The notes beneath the pieces were generated by a model that was given only the letters and a program-made list of their open reading frames with translations, searched no databases and was not told where the DNA came from. A DNA stretch of 64,000 nt from Marilutibacter penaei (lineage in GTDB: Bacteria; Pseudomonadota; Gammaproteobacteria; Xanthomonadales; Xanthomonadaceae), in NCBI RefSeq assembly GCF_014145395.1, contig NZ_JACHTE010000002.1, forward strand, positions 186,001 through 250,000, written 5' to 3'. Each line of letters opens with the position of its first letter. Position 1 is the first letter of the stretch. Made by a program: the position numbers and the translations under genes. Shown here in pieces: positions 46,308-54,921 of this stretch.

Positions 46308-47876
46308 TCAGGGCATCACGTCGTCGAACAGGCGCTCGGCGCGTTGCCACAGACCGCGCACCTCCCGTTGCACCTGCTCGATCCAGCCCGGTTCCGGCGT
46401 CGGAGCGGGCGTTTGAGACGGCGCCGGCTGCCGGGGCACCGGGCGAGGGGCCGGTCGCGGCGCACGGGGCGCTGGCGTGGCGGGGCGTCGGTTCGGGGCC
46501 GTGGGCGCGGCGACGGCGACCGGCGCGGCCGCCGCAGCCATGCCGACCGGCGCGATGTCGCTGCCCTTCATGATCCCCAGCGGCGTGTAGCCGCCGTATC
46601 CGGGGAACACCGTGCCCAGGTTGGGGTTGCGCATGCGGCGGATCAGGATCTCGGACAGCACGCGGCGGTGGTCGGTGGTCACCGGGACGTCGCCGTAGTA
46701 CGGCGAGAGCACCTGCGGGTCCAGCCCCAGCCAGTTGCCGTAGAGCCTGCGCCCGTTGACCGTGCCGCCCATCACCAGCATCGGGTTGCCGTAGCCGTGG
46801 TCGGTGCCGCGGTTGGCGTTCTCGCGCACGCGCCGGCCGAACTCGGACTGGACCACCGTCGTTACACGGGACAGGTGGCCACTGGCTGCCAGCGTCGCGT
46901 GGAACGCGGCCAGCGCCTGCGACAGCTCGGAGATCTTGTTCTGGTAGTAGTGGTAGCCGCTGCCGGCCGAGCCCTGGCCGTCATGGGTGTCCCAGCCGCC
47001 CAGGTCCAGCGTGGCGTAGCGGAGGCCCAGGTTCATCTGGATCGACTGCGCGACCGTCCACAGCTGGCGGGCGAAGGTGCTGGTCGGCCATTCCGGGGGC
47101 AGTCCGGCATACGGTTGCTGGGCGACCACGCGCAGGGCGTTGTCGGCGCGGGCACCGGCGCGCTCCAGGCCGGTCTGGCCTTCCCACAGCGTCTCCAGCA
47201 TCTCGTTGACACCCACCAGGCCGGCCGGTGAGTTGTCGCGCACCTTCTGCCAGGACCATGCCCCCGCGTTGAGGGCGAAGTCACCGGGACTGCCCATGGT
47301 CAGGGCCGCGGTGCTGCCATTGAAGTTGGCCGGCTGGCGGCTGTTGACCGCGAGGCCGGTCATGGACTGCGACGCGGTGACGCCCGGCTGGCTGTCCAGC
47401 GCACGTGCGAGCCAGCCGGTGCCGGTGCCCTGGCGCCCCGGGGTGCCGAGGTCGATCGACAGTTGGGCGTCGAAGTGACTGCGGGTGACCGAAGTCAGCA
47501 GGCCGGCGCAGTGCACGATGCCGAGCAGGCCGTCGTTCCAGAGGTCGCGCAGACCCGTGGCGGAGGGGTGCAGGCCGAAGCCGGTGGCGCCGCCGCCGGC
47601 CAGGGTCAGCGGCAGCGCGCCGTAGGTGCCCGTGGCCGCGATGGCGATGTCGGGGCGTGCCTGTTCGTAATGCACCCGGTCGTTGCCGCTGATGGGCAGC
47701 ACCAGGTTCAGGCCGTCCATGCCGCCGCGCAGGAACACCGACACCACGGTGTCGTAGCCGTTGGCAGCCGCGGCAGGACCGGAGAAGAACAGGCCCGGCC
47801 CTGCGGCACCGATCGCGGCGCTGGCGGCACAGCCCTTGAGGAAGCGGCGACGACTCTCTTCGACAGTCTTCATCAT
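46308..47876 (-). CDS. DUF1501 protein with Tat signal
   Basis: A 522-aa exported protein. The N terminus ESRRRFLKGCAASAAIGAAG is a twin-arginine signal. The body matches the DUF1501 pattern (VFLRGGMDGLNLVLPISGND, TTVVQSEFGRRVRENANRGT, DHGYGNPMLVMGG), which has an alkaline-phosphatase-like fold. The C-terminal 70 residues are a Pro/Ala-rich linker and an amphipathic end, unusual for the family. It lies 7 nt downstream of the DUF1800 gene, its usual partner. Molecular function is not known. Confidence 0.9.
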   Translation of the reverse strand: MMKTVEESRRRFLKGCAASAAIGAAGPGLFFSGPAAAANGYDTVVSVFLRGGMDGLNLVLPISGNDRVHYEQARPDIAIAATGTYGALPLTLAGGGATGFGLHPSATGLRDLWNDGLLGIVHCAGLLTSVTRSHFDAQLSIDLGTPGRQGTGTGWLARALDSQPGVTASQSMTGLAVNSRQPANFNGSTAALTMGSPGDFALNAGAWSWQKVRDNSPAGLVGVNEMLETLWEGQTGLERAGARADNALRVVAQQPYAGLPPEWPTSTFARQLWTVAQSIQMNLGLRYATLDLGGWDTHDGQGSAGSGYHYYQNKISELSQALAAFHATLAASGHLSRVTTVVQSEFGRRVRENANRGTDHGYGNPMLVMGGTVNGRRLYGNWLGLDPQVLSPYYGDVPVTTDHRRVLSEILIRRMRNPNLGTVFPGYGGYTPLGIMKGSDIAPVGMAAAAAPVAVAAPTAPNRRPATPAPRAPRPAPRPVPRQPAPSQTPAPTPEPGWIEQVQREVRGLWQRAERLFDDVMP

Positions 47877-47883
47877 CGTCTCC

Positions 47884-49728
47884 TCAGCGGCTCAGGAACT
47901 CGGGGGACATCAGGACCAGCGAGACCATGCTGCGCAGCCGTTCCTGGTTGTAGTGGTTCTTGAGGTCGTTGCCGGCCCAGCCGTTGGTGTCGGCGATGAC
48001 GTGGGTTGCCGGATCCCCGTTCTGGGCGAGGAAGCCGATCAGGGCGAGCCGCCGGGGATTCGACGGTTTGCGTCCGAGGAGGCGGGTGCACCAGTAATCG
48101 ACGAGCCTGGTCGCGGTCCACTGCGGGACCTGCGCCCGGCTGATCGCAAGGATGGGCAGGATGGGGGTCTCCCCGTCCTTCGCCTCGGTCAGCCAGTTCA
48201 GCAGCTTCCAGTCCATCGCCAGGCTGTTGGCGCCGGTCCAGGCCTGTTCCGAGTCCGGATACCCGTTCGGCGCTGGCCAGGCATACGGCTCATGTCCGGT
48301 GAAGCCCAGCCGCCACATGAAATTGTTGGAGGCATCGTTGTCCAGGCGCAGGGTCCAGTCGCTGCCGCCCGCGCGCATCGCCGCGACGATCGCGTCGAAG
48401 GGGCGGCGGACCTTGCGGCCCCAGGCGTTGTACATCGCGGTCGAGTTGAGGATGTGCCGCAGCACGCGCGCGATCTGGTCGCTGGATTGCCAGTGCTGGC
48501 GGAATAACGCAGCGGCACTGCGGACCAGCGACTCCGGAGCATCGTCGCGCACGAAACGCCGGATCAGCTTCGCGCAGACGAAGCGCGCGGTGGCCGGGTG
48601 GCTGGCCAGGCGGTCGAGCACGTCGCGGCCGTCCTTCATCGCGGGCGTCTCCGGGTTCAGCAGGCGGCCGAGCACGAACTTGGGTCCCGCGTCGTGCCAG
48701 CTCTGCCGGTATACGAAGGTGCCGTCGTTGTCGTTCGGGAATTCCCAGTGCCCGTTCTTCAGGGTCCAGCCGGTGAAGGCGGAGGCGGTCTCGTAGACGT
48801 CGATGTCGGTGTAGCCGGACGGGTAGTCGCCATCGACTGGATCGGGCGGCACTGCGAAGGGGTCCATGAAGCCGAGGTAGTGCTCGGCGCCGAGCGTGTG
48901 CAGTTCGAGCAGTTCGCGCGCCCAGTTCTCGTTGGGGCCGGCGCGGGTGTTCGACACGTTGTCGAGGTAGTACAGCATCGCCGGGCTGGTGGCGACGGCC
49001 TCCAGCATGGCGCGGAAGTTGCCCAGCGCGTGCTGCCGGATCACGTCGCGGTCGTAGTGCACGTACACCGGGGCGGCCGAATACTCGGTCGCGGTGACGT
49101 TGAAATGGTCGTGCCAGAAGTGCACCACCATCTCGCGCAGCTGGCGGCGGGAATGGGTGGCGCGGACGAAGGCCGAGCGCTGCACTTCCCAGGCGGGGCG
49201 CATGCGGACGTCGTAAACCGGATCGCCCTGCACGTGCTGGCTCCACAGCGCGGTCAGGGGCTTGCCCAGGGTGGTGTAGCCGGCATTCGTGAGCCGTGTT
49301 TCGACCGCGCTGTCATCGATGGCCTGCCAGTCGAGCTGCCAGTCGACCCAGTTGGCCAGCCGCTCCGCGTCGTTCGCCCCCAGCGCGTTGAACTCCGAGA
49401 GCGCCTGCGGCGTGATGCCGAAGCTGAGGTTGGACAGCATGCGTACGGCGAAGGGCGGGCGCGCGAGCGTCAGCAACTGGGGCGGCGCGCTACCGGCCAT
49501 CGAGGGGGCGCGGCCGAGGTAGGGCTGCGCAGTCGAGTCCGCACTGCCGCCGTTCTCGCCCAGATGGCCCTGCGTGGGGATGGTGAGCCCGTTTCCGTAG
49601 CGTTCGGCCAGGAAGCGGGCGGGACGGCTGCTGCTGGTACGGCGCGTGACGCCCGGCTGGGCCGCGTCATCCATGCGCAGGCCTGTCACCGCGTGCATGG
49701 CACGCATGATCTGGTCCGCGGTCGACAT
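47884..49728 (-). CDS. DUF1800 domain protein
   Basis: A 614-aa protein with the DUF1800 signatures FWHDHFNVTATEYSAAPVYV, ENWARELLELHTLGAEHYLG, ETASAFTGWTL and AWPAPNGYPDSEQAW. DUF1800 and DUF1501 genes occur together across bacteria with no established biochemistry. No clear signal peptide is visible at the start, so it may be exported with the Tat-targeted partner or start elsewhere. A TATATT -10-like element lies at 49797-49802 on the minus strand. First gene of the pair. Confidence 0.9.
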   Translation of the reverse strand: MSTADQIMRAMHAVTGLRMDDAAQPGVTRRTSSSRPARFLAERYGNGLTIPTQGHLGENGGSADSTAQPYLGRAPSMAGSAPPQLLTLARPPFAVRMLSNLSFGITPQALSEFNALGANDAERLANWVDWQLDWQAIDDSAVETRLTNAGYTTLGKPLTALWSQHVQGDPVYDVRMRPAWEVQRSAFVRATHSRRQLREMVVHFWHDHFNVTATEYSAAPVYVHYDRDVIRQHALGNFRAMLEAVATSPAMLYYLDNVSNTRAGPNENWARELLELHTLGAEHYLGFMDPFAVPPDPVDGDYPSGYTDIDVYETASAFTGWTLKNGHWEFPNDNDGTFVYRQSWHDAGPKFVLGRLLNPETPAMKDGRDVLDRLASHPATARFVCAKLIRRFVRDDAPESLVRSAAALFRQHWQSSDQIARVLRHILNSTAMYNAWGRKVRRPFDAIVAAMRAGGSDWTLRLDNDASNNFMWRLGFTGHEPYAWPAPNGYPDSEQAWTGANSLAMDWKLLNWLTEAKDGETPILPILAISRAQVPQWTATRLVDYWCTRLLGRKPSNPRRLALIGFLAQNGDPATHVIADTNGWAGNDLKNHYNQERLRSMVSLVLMSPEFLSR

Positions 49729-49924
49729 TGCTTCGAATCCCCCAAAGACCCGGCGCGCGAACGGGAGCGCAGCCGGGGCAGCCCCCTGCGAGCGCGAATA
49801 TAGCGCGGCACGAGGATTGGGACATGACCGCCTTCACGGTATCGACGTGACGCCCGCTTGCGGGATCGCGGGACGCTTGGCAGGCTGGATGCCCCGGTCG
49901 CAGGACTGCAGGAGCCGAACGCCG

Positions 49925-50539
49925 ATGCCGCGCCATTTTTCCATGCTGCGTGAGTTCCACCTGGCGGACTGGTTCACCCTGTCCAACGCGATCTGCGGGC
50001 TGGGCGCCGTGTTCGCCTCGATGCACTACCTGCAGACCGGACAGGTGCGAAGCCTCTGGGTCGGCATGGCGCTGATCCCGCTGGCCTTCATCTTCGACGC
50101 CCTCGATGGTCGCATCGCGCGCTGGCGCAAATCGGCATCGACGCTGGGTCGCGAACTCGATTCGCTGGCCGACGTGATCTCCTTTGGCGTCGCGCCGGCG
50201 GCGCTGGCCTATGCCTGTGGCCTGCACGGCGGCTGGGACTGGCTGGTCCTGAGCTACTTCGTCGGCTGCGGTGTAAGCCGCCTGGCGCGCTACAACGTGA
50301 CCGCCGAGCAGCTGTCGGGCGGCGAGGACAAGGTCAGCCATTTCGAGGGCACGCCGATCCCGACCAGCCTGCTGCTGGTGGTGGTGTTGGCCGTCGCGCT
50401 CTGGCAGGGCGCGATCGGCGACGCGCTGTGGCTGGGGGCGGTGAAGCTCGGGCCGTGGGTGCTGCACCCGCTGGTGCTGATGTTCGCCGTCTCCGGCACG
50501 CTGATGATCAGCAAGACGCTGCGCATCCCGAAGCCTTGA
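49925..50539 (+). CDS. pssA: CDP-diacylglycerol-serine O-phosphatidyltransferase
   Basis: PssA makes phosphatidylserine, precursor of phosphatidylethanolamine, from CDP-diacylglycerol and serine. The 204-aa integral membrane product has the CDP-alcohol phosphatidyltransferase motif DG-x2-AR-x8-G-x3-D-x3-D (DALDGRIARWRKSASTLGRE, then LDSLADVISFG) and six hydrophobic segments. It is the PssA class II form, not the soluble E. coli PssA. Start: the Met before PRHFSMLREFHLADWFTLSN; the open frame upstream reads non-homologous residues. Monocistronic between a divergent DUF1800 gene and phaE. Confidence 0.9.
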   Translation: MPRHFSMLREFHLADWFTLSNAICGLGAVFASMHYLQTGQVRSLWVGMALIPLAFIFDALDGRIARWRKSASTLGRELDSLADVISFGVAPAALAYACGLHGGWDWLVLSYFVGCGVSRLARYNVTAEQLSGGEDKVSHFEGTPIPTSLLLVVVLAVALWQGAIGDALWLGAVKLGPWVLHPLVLMFAVSGTLMISKTLRIPKP

Positions 50540-50609
50540 GCGTCGCCGGCCCGGGCCGCGCACGGTCGGATCCGGGGGCGGCCGCTTCGCACGGGCTGAA
50601 ACCTGCGGT

Positions 50610-50618
50610 TGCTATGAT
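50610..50618 (+). promoter_or_regulatory. Putative extended -10 promoter of phaE-phaC
   Basis: TG-C-TATGAT, close to consensus, 24 nt before the phaE ATG. The predicted leader is about 17 nt and includes the ribosome-binding site GGAGGG. Confidence 0.55.
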
Positions 50619-50641
50619 CGGCCCTCGGCTTGGAGGGCAAG

Positions 50642-51910
50642 ATGACGAACCGTTCCTTCGGTGATTTCGACGCACTGGCGCGCGAATACTGGGCCCGGAT
50701 GGGCGAGATGATGCAGCAGGGAGCCGTCCCGCCTGCGGGGCTTCCCGGCTGGGATGACGCCATGGGCGCCTGGTCGCGGATGGCGACGGGCGGCGTGCCG
50801 GGCGTGGACGACATGGTCGGACGCTTCGACCGGCAGGCGCGGGACTGGTACGGCCGGTTCCAGGAGCTGGCCGCCGGCTTCATCGGGCGTGATGCCGGCG
50901 CGGCGGATGTTGCCGAGGCCTGCAAACAGATGCTTGGCGGGGCGATGGCGCAGCCGTTCGCCGACATGTTCGACACCATGGGCGGCCCCGGGCAGCAGGG
51001 CTTCGACCAGTGGATGAAACAGGCGGGCCCCTTCCTGGGGGCCTTGCAGGGCGAAGGGCGGGCTTGGCTCGGCATGCCGACCTTCGGCTTCAATCGCGAA
51101 CACCAGGCGCGCTGGCAGCGCATCGCGCAATTGCACATGGACTACCAGTCGCGCAGCCAGGCCTGCCAGGCCCTGCTGGCCGAGGCCGGGCAGAAAGCGT
51201 TCCAGTTCTTCGAGGACAAGCTGGCCGATCACGCGCAGCCCGGCCGGCAGCTGACCTCGGCCCGGGCCCTGTTCGACCTGTGGGTCGATGCGGCCGAGGA
51301 GGCTTATGCCGAGGTGGCGATGTCGCCGCGCTACCGCGAGGACTTCGGCGAGATGGTCAACGCGCAGATGCGCCTGCGCGCAGCCGTGCAGCACGAGGTG
51401 GAACTCGTCGCGGGGCTGTTCGGCATGCCGTCACGGACCGAGATCGACTCCGCCCATCGCAAGATCGTGCAGTTGGAGCGTGAGCTGCGGCGCCTGCGCG
51501 ACGCCGTGGCCGGTGCCGCGTCTGCCACAGTTGCACCCGCAAAGGCCACGGCGCCTGCCACCGGCGCCAAAGCCCCCGCGCGCAGTCGCTCCTCGACTGC
51601 GGCGCCCGTCAGACGGGCGGAGGCCCGCACGGCGTCCTCGAAGCCCACCGCCAAGGCGGCGTCCGCGAAAAAGCCCCTGCCGGCGAAGCGCGTGGCTGCG
51701 AAGAAAGCGTCCGCGAAGCGCATGTCCACGAAAGACGGGCCCGCGAAAGGCGCGTCCGGGAAAGGCGCGTCCGTGAAAAAGCGCGCATCGAGCACCGCGG
51801 CGACCCGTGCCGCCCGCGGCACGGCCGCACGCCGCACGCCGGCAACGCGCAAGGCCGCCTCCAAGCCGGTGACAAAAGTACCGCGTCCGCGCGTGAAGGG
51901 AGGCCGCTGA
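50642..51910 (+). CDS. phaE: Class III PHA synthase subunit PhaE with histone-H1-like C-terminal tail
   Basis: PhaE is the non-catalytic partner of the class III polyhydroxyalkanoate synthase. The 422-aa product has the typical helical PhaE body (residues 1-285; MTNRSFGDFDALAREYWARM, FNREHQARWQRIAQLHMDYQ, AEEAYAEVAMSPRYREDFGE). From about residue 295 to the end it is almost only Ala, Lys, Arg, Pro, Ser and Thr, with repeated AKKASAK/APAR-like units, like histone H1 or AlgP tails. That tail makes it about 60 residues longer than common PhaE. Start: ATG behind GGAGGG. phaC begins 1 nt after the stop. Confidence 0.92.
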   Translation: MTNRSFGDFDALAREYWARMGEMMQQGAVPPAGLPGWDDAMGAWSRMATGGVPGVDDMVGRFDRQARDWYGRFQELAAGFIGRDAGAADVAEACKQMLGGAMAQPFADMFDTMGGPGQQGFDQWMKQAGPFLGALQGEGRAWLGMPTFGFNREHQARWQRIAQLHMDYQSRSQACQALLAEAGQKAFQFFEDKLADHAQPGRQLTSARALFDLWVDAAEEAYAEVAMSPRYREDFGEMVNAQMRLRAAVQHEVELVAGLFGMPSRTEIDSAHRKIVQLERELRRLRDAVAGAASATVAPAKATAPATGAKAPARSRSSTAAPVRRAEARTASSKPTAKAASAKKPLPAKRVAAKKASAKRMSTKDGPAKGASGKGASVKKRASSTAATRAARGTAARRTPATRKAASKPVTKVPRPRVKGGR

Positions 51911-51911
51911 G

Positions 51912-52997
51912 ATGGGCCGCATCGACATCAACGCACCGCTGCACTTCACTGCCGAAGGTCTGGCGCAGGAGGCGATGGCCTTCCAGTCGCGCCTGAGTGC
52001 GGGCCTCGGGACGCTGCGCGAAGTCGAAGACGTCGACTACGGCGCGACTTCCAAGGAAGAAGTCTGGCGCGACGGCCGCGTGGTGCTGTACCGCTTCCGT
52101 GGCGACCGCGCGCCGACCGCGAAGGTACCGCTGCTGATCGCCTATGCGCTGGTCAACCGGCCGTACATGACCGACCTGCAGGCGGACAAGTCGATCGTGC
52201 GTGGCCTGCTCGAGCGCGGTGAGGACGTCTACATCCTCGACTGGGGATACCCGGACCGCTCCGACCGCTATCTTGAGCTCGAGGACTACATCGAGCGTTT
52301 CCTGGGCGGCGCGGTCGACCACCTGCGTGCGACCAGCGGCGAGGACGCGGTCAACCTGCTCGGCATCTGCCAGGGCGGTGCGTTCTCGCTGTGTTATGCG
52401 TCGCTGAATCCGTCGAAGGTGCGCAACCTCATCACGATGGTGACGCCGGTGGACTTCCACACCGACGACAACATGCTGTCTCACTGGACGCGCGGGATCG
52501 ACATCGACCAGTTCGTCGACACGCTCGGCAACATCCCGGCCGACATGATGAACTGGTGCTACCTGACGCTGAAGCCCTGGCGCCTGTTCGTGCAGAAGTA
52601 CGTCGGCCTGGTCGACATCCTCGACAACAAGCAGGCGGTCGAAGACTTCCTGCGCATGGAAAAGTGGATCTTCGACTCGCCCGACCTGGCGGGCGAGGCA
52701 TTCCGCCAGTTCATCAAGATGTTCTACCAGGGCAACGGGTTCCTGAAGGGCGGAATCCGCATCGGCGAGCGCGAGGTCGACCTGTCGCGCATCACCATGC
52801 CGGTGCTGAACATCTACGCGCTGCAGGACCACCTGGTGCCGCCGGCCGCCTCGCAGGCGCTGGGCGGGCTGGTGGGAACGACCGACTACAGCGAACACTC
52901 GTTCCGTGGCGGGCATATCGGCATCTATGTGTCGGGCCGGGCCCAGCGGGAAGTGCCGGACACCATCCACCAGTGGCTGGACCAGCGCGCGGAATGA
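51912..52997 (+). CDS. phaC: Class III poly(R)-hydroxyalkanoate synthase subunit PhaC
   Basis: PhaC polymerises (R)-3-hydroxyacyl-CoA into PHA at the granule surface. The 361-aa alpha/beta hydrolase has the lipase-like box GICQGG with catalytic Cys153. The Asp is in IYALQDHLVPP and the His in FRGGHIGIYVSG. The short length and the upstream phaE define class III. It is 1 nt from phaE and its stop overlaps the next start as ATGA. A 3HB-oligomer hydrolase gene upstream (44365) fits local PHB metabolism; phaA/phaB are not in the window. Confidence 0.96.
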   Translation: MGRIDINAPLHFTAEGLAQEAMAFQSRLSAGLGTLREVEDVDYGATSKEEVWRDGRVVLYRFRGDRAPTAKVPLLIAYALVNRPYMTDLQADKSIVRGLLERGEDVYILDWGYPDRSDRYLELEDYIERFLGGAVDHLRATSGEDAVNLLGICQGGAFSLCYASLNPSKVRNLITMVTPVDFHTDDNMLSHWTRGIDIDQFVDTLGNIPADMMNWCYLTLKPWRLFVQKYVGLVDILDNKQAVEDFLRMEKWIFDSPDLAGEAFRQFIKMFYQGNGFLKGGIRIGEREVDLSRITMPVLNIYALQDHLVPPAASQALGGLVGTTDYSEHSFRGGHIGIYVSGRAQREVPDTIHQWLDQRAE

Positions 52998-53377
52998 AGC
53001 GTCGCGGCCCGGGCTTGCTGGGGTTGATGCTGGTGCTGGCGGCCGGTGCTGCGTTCGCGGCTCCGCCGGAGTCGGTGGTGCGGGAGATGGACGCGCTCGT
53101 CGAAGCGCTGGCGACGTCCGGCTGCGAGTTCCAGCGCAACGGGCGCTGGCACGACGCGGACGAAGCGGCGGACCACCTCAGGCGCAAGCAGGCGTGGTTG
53201 CTGAAGCGGGGCCTGATCGACAGCACGGAGCAGTTCATCGCGCGTGCCGGCACCGAGAGCAGCATCAGCGGGCGCCCGTATCGCGTGCGATGCGGAGACC
53301 ACGCGGAGGTCACGTCGTCCGAATGGCTGAACGAGGCGCTGGATGCCCTCAGGGCACGCACGCCGCCATCACGGTGA
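52994..53377 (+). CDS. DUF5329 family secreted protein
   Basis: A 127-aa product with signal peptide GLLGLMLVLAAGAAFA. The pattern ALATSGCEFQRNGRWHDADE, AADHLRRKQAWL, EQFIARAGTESSISGRPYRV, then RCGDHA matches the DUF5329 family of small periplasmic proteins. Two conserved Cys could form a disulfide. The ATG overlaps the phaC stop (ATGA), so it is translated with phaE-phaC, although a role in PHA is not known. Confidence 0.85.
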   Translation: MKRRGPGLLGLMLVLAAGAAFAAPPESVVREMDALVEALATSGCEFQRNGRWHDADEAADHLRRKQAWLLKRGLIDSTEQFIARAGTESSISGRPYRVRCGDHAEVTSSEWLNEALDALRARTPPSR

Positions 53378-53395
53378 CGGCGCGATACTCGCGCC

Positions 53396-53623
53396 ATGGC
53401 CGTACCGGAACCCTCTCGAATGACCGACAACGCGCGCCCTTTCACGCGTTCGCGGCATGACCGCATGATCGCCGGCGTGATGGGCGGCATTGCCCGTCGC
53501 TTCGGCTGGAGCTCCACGCTGTTGCGGATCCTGTTCGTGGTGGTGTCGATCCTGTCGGCGGCTTTCCCGGGCATCATCGTGTACCTGATCCTGTGGCTGT
53601 TGATGCCCGAGGAACAGGACTGA
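53396..53623 (+). CDS. PspC-domain small membrane protein
   Basis: A 75-aa protein with the PspC domain: a basic amphipathic start (FTRSRHDRMIAGVMGGIARR) and one hydrophobic helix (ILFVVVSILSAAFPGIIVYL) ending in LMPEEQD. PspC-domain proteins sit in the inner membrane, and some sense envelope stress with PspA/PspB; no psp genes are nearby. The start may be ATG 53396 or ATG 53420 (MTDNARP). Confidence 0.85.
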   Translation: MAVPEPSRMTDNARPFTRSRHDRMIAGVMGGIARRFGWSSTLLRILFVVVSILSAAFPGIIVYLILWLLMPEEQD

Positions 53624-54081
53624 GACCCCGGCGTCCGCCGATCCTGCGAGCCCTTGGCCTCGCCGTGGGAATGGCGTGGACCCTGCCCAATACCCTCGTT
53701 GGCCTGCTCAGTGGACTCGCGGCGTTGCCATTCGGTGCGCGAATGGGCGTGCGCGCCGAGTGCCTGGCGATCGTGTTCCAGCGTTACCCTTGGGGTCCGG
53801 GCGGCGCGCTGACACTGGGCAACGTGGTCCTGCACACCGGTAACAGCCTGGATGTCCGGTGCCTGACGTACGCGCATCGCGCGGGTCTTTGCGAGGCACC
53901 GCCCGTGCGCATCCTCGACCACGAGCACGCCCACGTGCTGCAGTACATGGTGCTGGGCCCGCTGTTCCTGCCGGTGTACATGCTGTGCGGCGGCGTCAGC
54001 GTGCGTAACCGCTTCGAGCGGGCGGCGGACCGGTACGCCGCCACCGGAAGCGGCTGGTGGCCGTGGCCGTGCCCGGCCTGA
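53593..54081 (+). CDS. Hypothetical membrane protein with HEHAH motif
   Basis: The frame begins at a GTG inside the PspC gene (162 codons), but the true start is uncertain. Met at 53671 is an alternative, and coupling at the PspC stop is likely. The product has a hydrophobic N-terminal segment (LALGLAVG-like, WTLPNTLVGLLSGLAALPFG), a beta-rich middle and the striking segment ILDHEHAHVLQYMVLGPLFL with three His, then GGVSVRNRFERAADRYA. The pattern suggests a membrane-bound metal-binding protein, possibly peptidase-like (HExxH is not exactly present). Function unknown. Confidence 0.7.
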   Translation: MAVDARGTGLRPRRPPILRALGLAVGMAWTLPNTLVGLLSGLAALPFGARMGVRAECLAIVFQRYPWGPGGALTLGNVVLHTGNSLDVRCLTYAHRAGLCEAPPVRILDHEHAHVLQYMVLGPLFLPVYMLCGGVSVRNRFERAADRYAATGSGWWPWPCPA

Positions 54082-54138
54082 GACCGCTTGCTAGCATTCG
54101 GGGCTCTGTCCGGACAGAGGACCACCTAAGTGGGCTCC

Positions 54139-54918
54139 ATGATCGATCTCTACCAGGTGGATGCCTTCGCCGAGCGCGTCTTCGAAGGCAATCCGGCCGC
54201 GGTCTGTCCCCTGCGCGAGTGGTTGCCGGATACGCTGTTGCAGGCAATCGCGGCGGAGAACAACCTGTCGGAAACGGCGTTCGTCGTGCGCGAAGGCACG
54301 CGTTATCGCCTGCGCTGGTTCACGCCCAGCGTGGAGGTGGACCTGTGCGGACACGCCACCCTGGCGGCCGCTTGGGTGATCGCGCACCGGCTGGGCGACG
54401 ACGCCTCCATGCTGCGCTTCGATACCCGCAGCGGCGAGTTGCGCGTGCGGGTGGAAGGCGAGCGGCTGGTGATGGATTTCCCGGCGCATCCTCCACGCCC
54501 CTGCGAGCCGCCGGCCGGCCTGATGGAGGCACTCGGACTGGAGGTCGCGGAGGAGGTCCTGGCCGCCGATGATTTCGTGGTCGTGGTGGAGGACGAAGCA
54601 AAGGTGGAAGCCCTGGTGCCCGACTTCTCCGCACTCCGTGGGCTGCCGCGACGCGGGGTGGCGGTCACGGCCCCGGGGCGCGGGCATGACTTCGTCTCGC
54701 GCTGGTTCGGACCGAACGTCGGGGTGGACGAGGACCCCGTGACGGGCTCGGCCCATACCGCGCTGGCGCCGTACTGGAGCGCGCGTCTGGGGGATCGATG
54801 GTTGCACGCCCGGCAGGGCGGACGGCGGCGGGGAACGCTGGCGTGCCGGGTGGATGGGGCACGCGTCCTGCTGGCCGGTTCTGTCGTGCCTTATCTGGAA
54901 GGGCGCATCCAGGTCTGA
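54139..54918 (+). CDS. PhzF-family isomerase/epimerase
   Basis: A 259-aa enzyme of the diaminopimelate-epimerase-like fold. N terminus MIDLYQVDAFAERVFEGNPA has the family signature, catalytic Glu45 lies in AENNLSETAF, and the second half has DEDPVTGSAHTALAPYWSAR. PhzF itself isomerises a phenazine precursor, but most family members have unknown substrates. GTG 54130 is an upstream alternative start. A weak extended -10 (TGcTAGCAT at 54089-54097) precedes it. No phenazine genes are present, so a pathway cannot be assigned. Confidence 0.88.
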   Translation: MIDLYQVDAFAERVFEGNPAAVCPLREWLPDTLLQAIAAENNLSETAFVVREGTRYRLRWFTPSVEVDLCGHATLAAAWVIAHRLGDDASMLRFDTRSGELRVRVEGERLVMDFPAHPPRPCEPPAGLMEALGLEVAEEVLAADDFVVVVEDEAKVEALVPDFSALRGLPRRGVAVTAPGRGHDFVSRWFGPNVGVDEDPVTGSAHTALAPYWSARLGDRWLHARQGGRRRGTLACRVDGARVLLAGSVVPYLEGRIQV

Positions 54919-54921
54919 CCT

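Noticed and set aside
54139-54918. Phenazine biosynthesis
   Set aside because: Only a PhzF-family enzyme is present; the family is widespread outside phenazine pathways.
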